Positions 6,628 through 8,869 of a stretch of DNA of 8,869 bases are shown in pieces. The stretch lies in contig JABABO010000151.1 in assembly GCA_014238195.1 (NCBI GenBank), positions 1-8,869 of the forward strand. The letters are read 5' to 3'. Every line of letters begins with the position of its first letter. The stretch's first letter is position 1. Under the pieces are notes generated by a model, which ran no database searches, was not told the DNA's origin, and was given only the letters and a program-made list of their open reading frames with translations. The stretch is from Kordiimonadaceae bacterium (GTDB taxonomy: Bacteria > Pseudomonadota > Alphaproteobacteria > Sphingomonadales > Kordiimonadaceae). Made by a program: the position numbers and the translations under genes.

Positions 6628-7308
6628 TTAAGCGGCCCGCAAATCTTCGGTAACCACATGGCCATCAAACAAGTTGATTGTACGGCGGGCATAATCAGCG
6701 TGCGCTGGGCTGTGTGTCACCATGATAATCGATGTGCCTTCTTCATTCAGACTTTGCAGCATTTCCATCACTTCTTGACCGTGGGCGCTATCCAAATTAC
6801 CTGTTGGTTCATCGGCTAAGATCATCGCCTGATCCCCCACAACGGCGCGGGCCACTGCAACACGTTGTTGCTGACCGCCTGATAATTGGCTGGGCATGTG
6901 GGATGCACGGTGAGCAATACCTACCTTATCCATCACATGGGCTACGCGGTCACGGCGCTCTGACGCTGGAATATCGTGATACAATAACGCAAGTTCGATA
7001 TTTTCAGCCACGGTAAGCTCGTCAATCAAATTGAAGCTTTGGAAAATAAAACCAATATTTTGTTTACGGATGTTAGCAAGCTTGGCTTCACTGTATCCTG
7101 CTACATTTTCACCAAGGAAAATATAATCACCACTTGTAGGGTTATCCAGCATACCAATGATATTAAGCAGCGTTGATTTCCCGCAACCCGATGGTCCCAT
7201 GATGGAGACAAATTCGCCTTGTGCAATCTCGATGTTAACGCCGTTAAGAGCGGCGGTTTCCACTTCGTCAGTGCGGTAAATTTTGGTTAGATTATGAAGT
7301 TTAAGCAT
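6628..7308 (-). CDS. ABC transporter ATPase, MacB/LolD-type exporter family
   Basis: Cytoplasmic ATP-binding subunit, 226 residues, normal for this family. All nucleotide-binding motifs are intact: Walker A GPSGCGKST (38-46), Q-loop Gln90, signature LSGGQ (142-146), Walker B ILADE (163-167) with catalytic Glu167, D-loop NLDS (171-174) and H-loop His199. The sequence around residues 84-103 (IGFIFQSFNLIDELTVAENI) is typical of the LolD/MacB/FtsE group that drives FtsX-fold permeases. The start is supported by GAGG (7316-7319) seven bases upstream; almost the same GAGGAAATAAA leader precedes permease A. It lies 59 bases after the adaptor gene and upstream of both permeases. As the only ATPase here, it presumably powers both. 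In MacB the ATPase is fused to the permease; here it is separate. Confidence 0.96.
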   Translation of the reverse strand: MLKLHNLTKIYRTDEVETAALNGVNIEIAQGEFVSIMGPSGCGKSTLLNIIGMLDNPTSGDYIFLGENVAGYSEAKLANIRKQNIGFIFQSFNLIDELTVAENIELALLYHDIPASERRDRVAHVMDKVGIAHRASHMPSQLSGGQQQRVAVARAVVGDQAMILADEPTGNLDSAHGQEVMEMLQSLNEEGTSIIMVTHSPAHADYARRTINLFDGHVVTEDLRAA

Positions 7309-7367
7309 TTTATTTCCTCGTGTTATTTAGCTTGTTAAGGCTTTTTGCTGTCTAGTCAGGGGTTAAT

Positions 7368-8699
7368 TTAGTTACTTTTACTTAATTTTAAGCGGTCCAT
7401 TTCACGGTAACTTGAATAAGGACTGGTTACGACACGCTCGCCGAGCTCCAAACCGTCGATCACTTCAATAAAGCGGCTATTACGCCGACCAAGGCGTACA
7501 CTGCGGCGCACGGCTTCAGCGCCATCGCTGCCAACAACAAAAATCCAATTGCCACCTGTATCTTGAAAGAACGACCCATTGGGGATCAAAAGGGCGCTTG
7601 CGGCATCACCAAGGGTTAATTTGGTTTGAATAGTTTGGCCGCGACGAATATCAGATGGTTGACCATCTTTGAATTTAAAATCCACTTCAAACTGACCATT
7701 TTGCACCTGCGGGTAAATTTTAGAAATCACCATCGTATAACTGTTACCGCCGCGCTCAAAAATTGCTTGCTGACCAATATCCACTCGGCCCAAATAAAAT
7801 TCATCGATGTTGGCTGTAAGCTTATAGTCATTAGGGGTATCAATCTGACCCAAACGACCACCCCGATTAATGCTTTGGCCAATTTCAACATCAAATCCTG
7901 ATAATTTACCGTCCACAGGTGCACGTACATTCATATTTTCTAGGTTCTGACGAGAAATCTCCAAATTACTTTCAAGTCGGACAGCAGTTTCTTTCAGAAA
8001 CGCCAGCTGTTCGCCCTGCATACGTGTGTCATTTTCTTGGCTTTCAAGCGTCAGATCAAGGCGTTCTTTATACCATTGTAAGGTATCGCGGGTATCTTCA
8101 AAACGGCTTTTTGGAATATTACCAGAACTGAGCAGTTCGCTCTCGCGTTCCTGTTGACGCGTCAGTACTTTAATTTGATAACGAATATCAGCGAGGTTCC
8201 GTTTATGTTGCAAGCGGTTTTGCTCCAGTGATAATTCAATGGAACGCATATTATTAAGCTGCTCAGCAACCCGCGTTTCATTGCCCAAAACATTCAACTG
8301 TAAAGTGGTATTAGAAAGTTCAACAATCAAATCGCCTGCTTTTAGCATAGCACCGTCTTCAACATGGATGCGCTCCACACGTCCGCCTTCAATCGCATCT
8401 AAAAATACGGTTGTTGCAGGGGTCACTCGCCCTCGCACAGGAATGAAATCCTCATACACCCCTGATGTAACGCTGCTAATAACAATGCGATTTTCATTGA
8501 CTGTGAGCGAACGCCCTGAGCCTGCATCCATGATCATAAACCCTATGAGCCAAATACCTGCTAAAACAGCTGCGCCTATAGCGATAATCTTAAGGGATGA
8601 TTTCTTCTTTTTTATTTTACGATCCATTCCTGAACCAGAAACAGTTCCAGTTGATGAAGAGCTTTGAGTATTCTTATCCATTTTTGTTATAGTTCCCAT
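7368..8699 (-). CDS. Periplasmic adaptor (membrane fusion protein) of the HlyD/MacA family
   Basis: Adaptor subunit, 443 residues, that would link the permease to an outer-membrane channel. Order: cytoplasmic N-terminus rich in Ser and Lys, with KIKKKK at 28-33; one membrane helix (about 36-57); first lipoyl half (about 98-130, GGRVERIHVEDGAMLKAGD); long alpha-helical hairpin (about 131-253); second lipoyl half (about 254-290, NVRAPVDGKLSGFDVEIGQ); beta-barrel (about 291-365); membrane-proximal domain (about 366-443). No lipobox Cys is seen, so it is anchored by the helix rather than by lipid. The start at 8699 has a weak AGAGA site just upstream; an ATG at 8681 would remove six residues. It is the first gene of the exporter operon. 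A TolC-type channel is not in this window. Confidence 0.93.
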   Translation of the reverse strand: MGTITKMDKNTQSSSSTGTVSGSGMDRKIKKKKSSLKIIAIGAAVLAGIWLIGFMIMDAGSGRSLTVNENRIVISSVTSGVYEDFIPVRGRVTPATTVFLDAIEGGRVERIHVEDGAMLKAGDLIVELSNTTLQLNVLGNETRVAEQLNNMRSIELSLEQNRLQHKRNLADIRYQIKVLTRQQERESELLSSGNIPKSRFEDTRDTLQWYKERLDLTLESQENDTRMQGEQLAFLKETAVRLESNLEISRQNLENMNVRAPVDGKLSGFDVEIGQSINRGGRLGQIDTPNDYKLTANIDEFYLGRVDIGQQAIFERGGNSYTMVISKIYPQVQNGQFEVDFKFKDGQPSDIRRGQTIQTKLTLGDAASALLIPNGSFFQDTGGNWIFVVGSDGAEAVRRSVRLGRRNSRFIEVIDGLELGERVVTSPYSSYREMDRLKLSKSN

Positions 8700-8700
8700 T

Positions 8701-8736
8701 TCAGTCTCTATATATTTTGGCCGTATTATTATTCAT
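8701..8736 (-). CDS. Possible 11-codon upstream ORF before the adaptor gene
   Basis: An ATG at 8736 opens a frame reading MNNNTAKIYRD and stops with TGA at 8701-8703, one base before the adaptor ATG at 8699. Such close stop-start spacing would allow translational coupling, and the adaptor's weak AGAGA site lies within the last codons of this frame. No strong ribosome binding site precedes it; the bases before the ATG form a hairpin. This may be chance, since an 11-codon frame is common in AT-rich DNA. Confidence 0.2.
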   Translation of the reverse strand: MNNNTAKIYRD

Positions 8737-8751
8737 GCCGCTTTGAGCGGC
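8737..8751. other. GC-rich hairpin upstream of the adaptor gene
   Basis: GCCGCT (8737-8742) and AGCGGC (8746-8751) form a perfect 6-bp stem around three bases. On the + strand it is followed by a T-rich stretch (8752-8769, ending in seven T), so it resembles an intrinsic terminator for + strand transcription, although no + strand gene precedes it here. On the - strand it would be a stem near the 5' end of the exporter transcript, directly before the small upstream ORF. Confidence 0.4.
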
Positions 8752-8780
8752 TTATATTTATATTTTTTTCGCTGTCGTAA
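8751..8780 (-). promoter_or_regulatory. Tentative promoter of the exporter operon
   Basis: On the - strand, TTACGA (8775-8780) is followed after 18 bases by TATAAG (8751-8756); a second -10-like TATAAA lies at 8757-8762. The -35 match is poor (three of six bases), so an activator would probably be needed. The -35 lies in the first unit of the 13-bp array, placing the array where activator sites usually are. The operon could instead be transcribed from beyond the window. Confidence 0.3.
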
Positions 8781-8869
8781 CTCGGGTTCTGTCGTAACTC
8801 GGGGTCGTAACTCGGGGTCGTAACTCGGGGTCGTAACTCGGGGTCGTAACTCGGGGTCGTAACTCGGGG
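8775..8869. repeat. 13-bp tandem repeat running to the window edge
   Basis: Six identical copies of TCGTAACTCGGGG fill 8792-8869. A seventh, separated by a 5-base interruption, is at 8775-8786 (its last G is missing). The array ends exactly at the last base, so its true length is unknown. On the operon's strand each unit reads CCCCGAGTTACGA. It lies 76 bases upstream of the adaptor start. It is not a CRISPR array, because there are no spacers. Confidence 0.95.

Noticed and set aside
4050..7308. Naming the ATPase and permeases macB
   Set aside because: MacB is one protein with fused ATPase and four helices; here the ATPase is separate and the permeases have eight helices, so only family-level similarity is claimed.
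8239..8667. 142-codon + strand frame opposite the adaptor gene
   Set aside because: Antisense to a clear HlyD-family gene, no recognisable domain and no ribosome binding site; typical shadow frame.
8775..8869. CRISPR array
   Set aside because: Repeats are directly adjacent with no spacers and the unit is only 13 bp; the other three arrays fail for the same reason.

Overview
The window comes from a Gram-negative bacterium, most likely a proteobacterium. It carries a heme-type bacterioferritin, a BFD-type [2Fe-2S] protein and a periplasmic-adaptor ABC exporter. AT-rich intergenic DNA, moderate overall GC and Fur-box-like sites fit a marine or environmental alpha- or gammaproteobacterium, but nothing here fixes the genus.

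Left part (1-1316): an iron-storage module. A + strand bacterioferritin gene (bfr, 215-694) lies behind a good Fur-box match and a plausible sigma70-type promoter. A - strand gene for bacterioferritin-associated ferredoxin (bfd, 797-988) converges on it. The two share a symmetric A-tract/T-tract hairpin (722-757) that could end transcription from both sides. bfd has a near-consensus - strand promoter about 190 bases upstream (1176-1204), which implies a long leader containing an 11-bp tandem repeat and a small palindrome. Bacterioferritin stores iron as a ferric mineral, and Bfd reduces the heme to release it.

Right part (1317-8736): a four-gene, - strand exporter operon, read right to left. 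In order it encodes a HlyD/MacA-type periplasmic adaptor (7368-8699), a MacB/LolD-type ATPase (6628-7308), and two large paralogous permeases with duplicated MacB periplasmic and FtsX domains (4050-6512 and 1317-3899). One ATPase with two different eight-helix permeases suggests either a heteromeric pump or two alternative pumps. The substrate cannot be read from the sequence. No outer-membrane TolC-type partner and no regulator are present.

The unusual signal is repetitive DNA. Four unrelated short tandem arrays, with units of 11, 18, 19 and 13 bp, lie within 7.8 kb. They sit in the bfd leader, in frame inside a permease gene, at the 3' end of the other permease gene (copying its last codons and stop), and upstream of the adaptor gene running to the window edge. 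A terminator-like hairpin between the two permease genes and an 11-codon upstream ORF before the adaptor gene are possible expression controls. I found no RNA genes, insertion sequences, CRISPR array or clearly new protein system.
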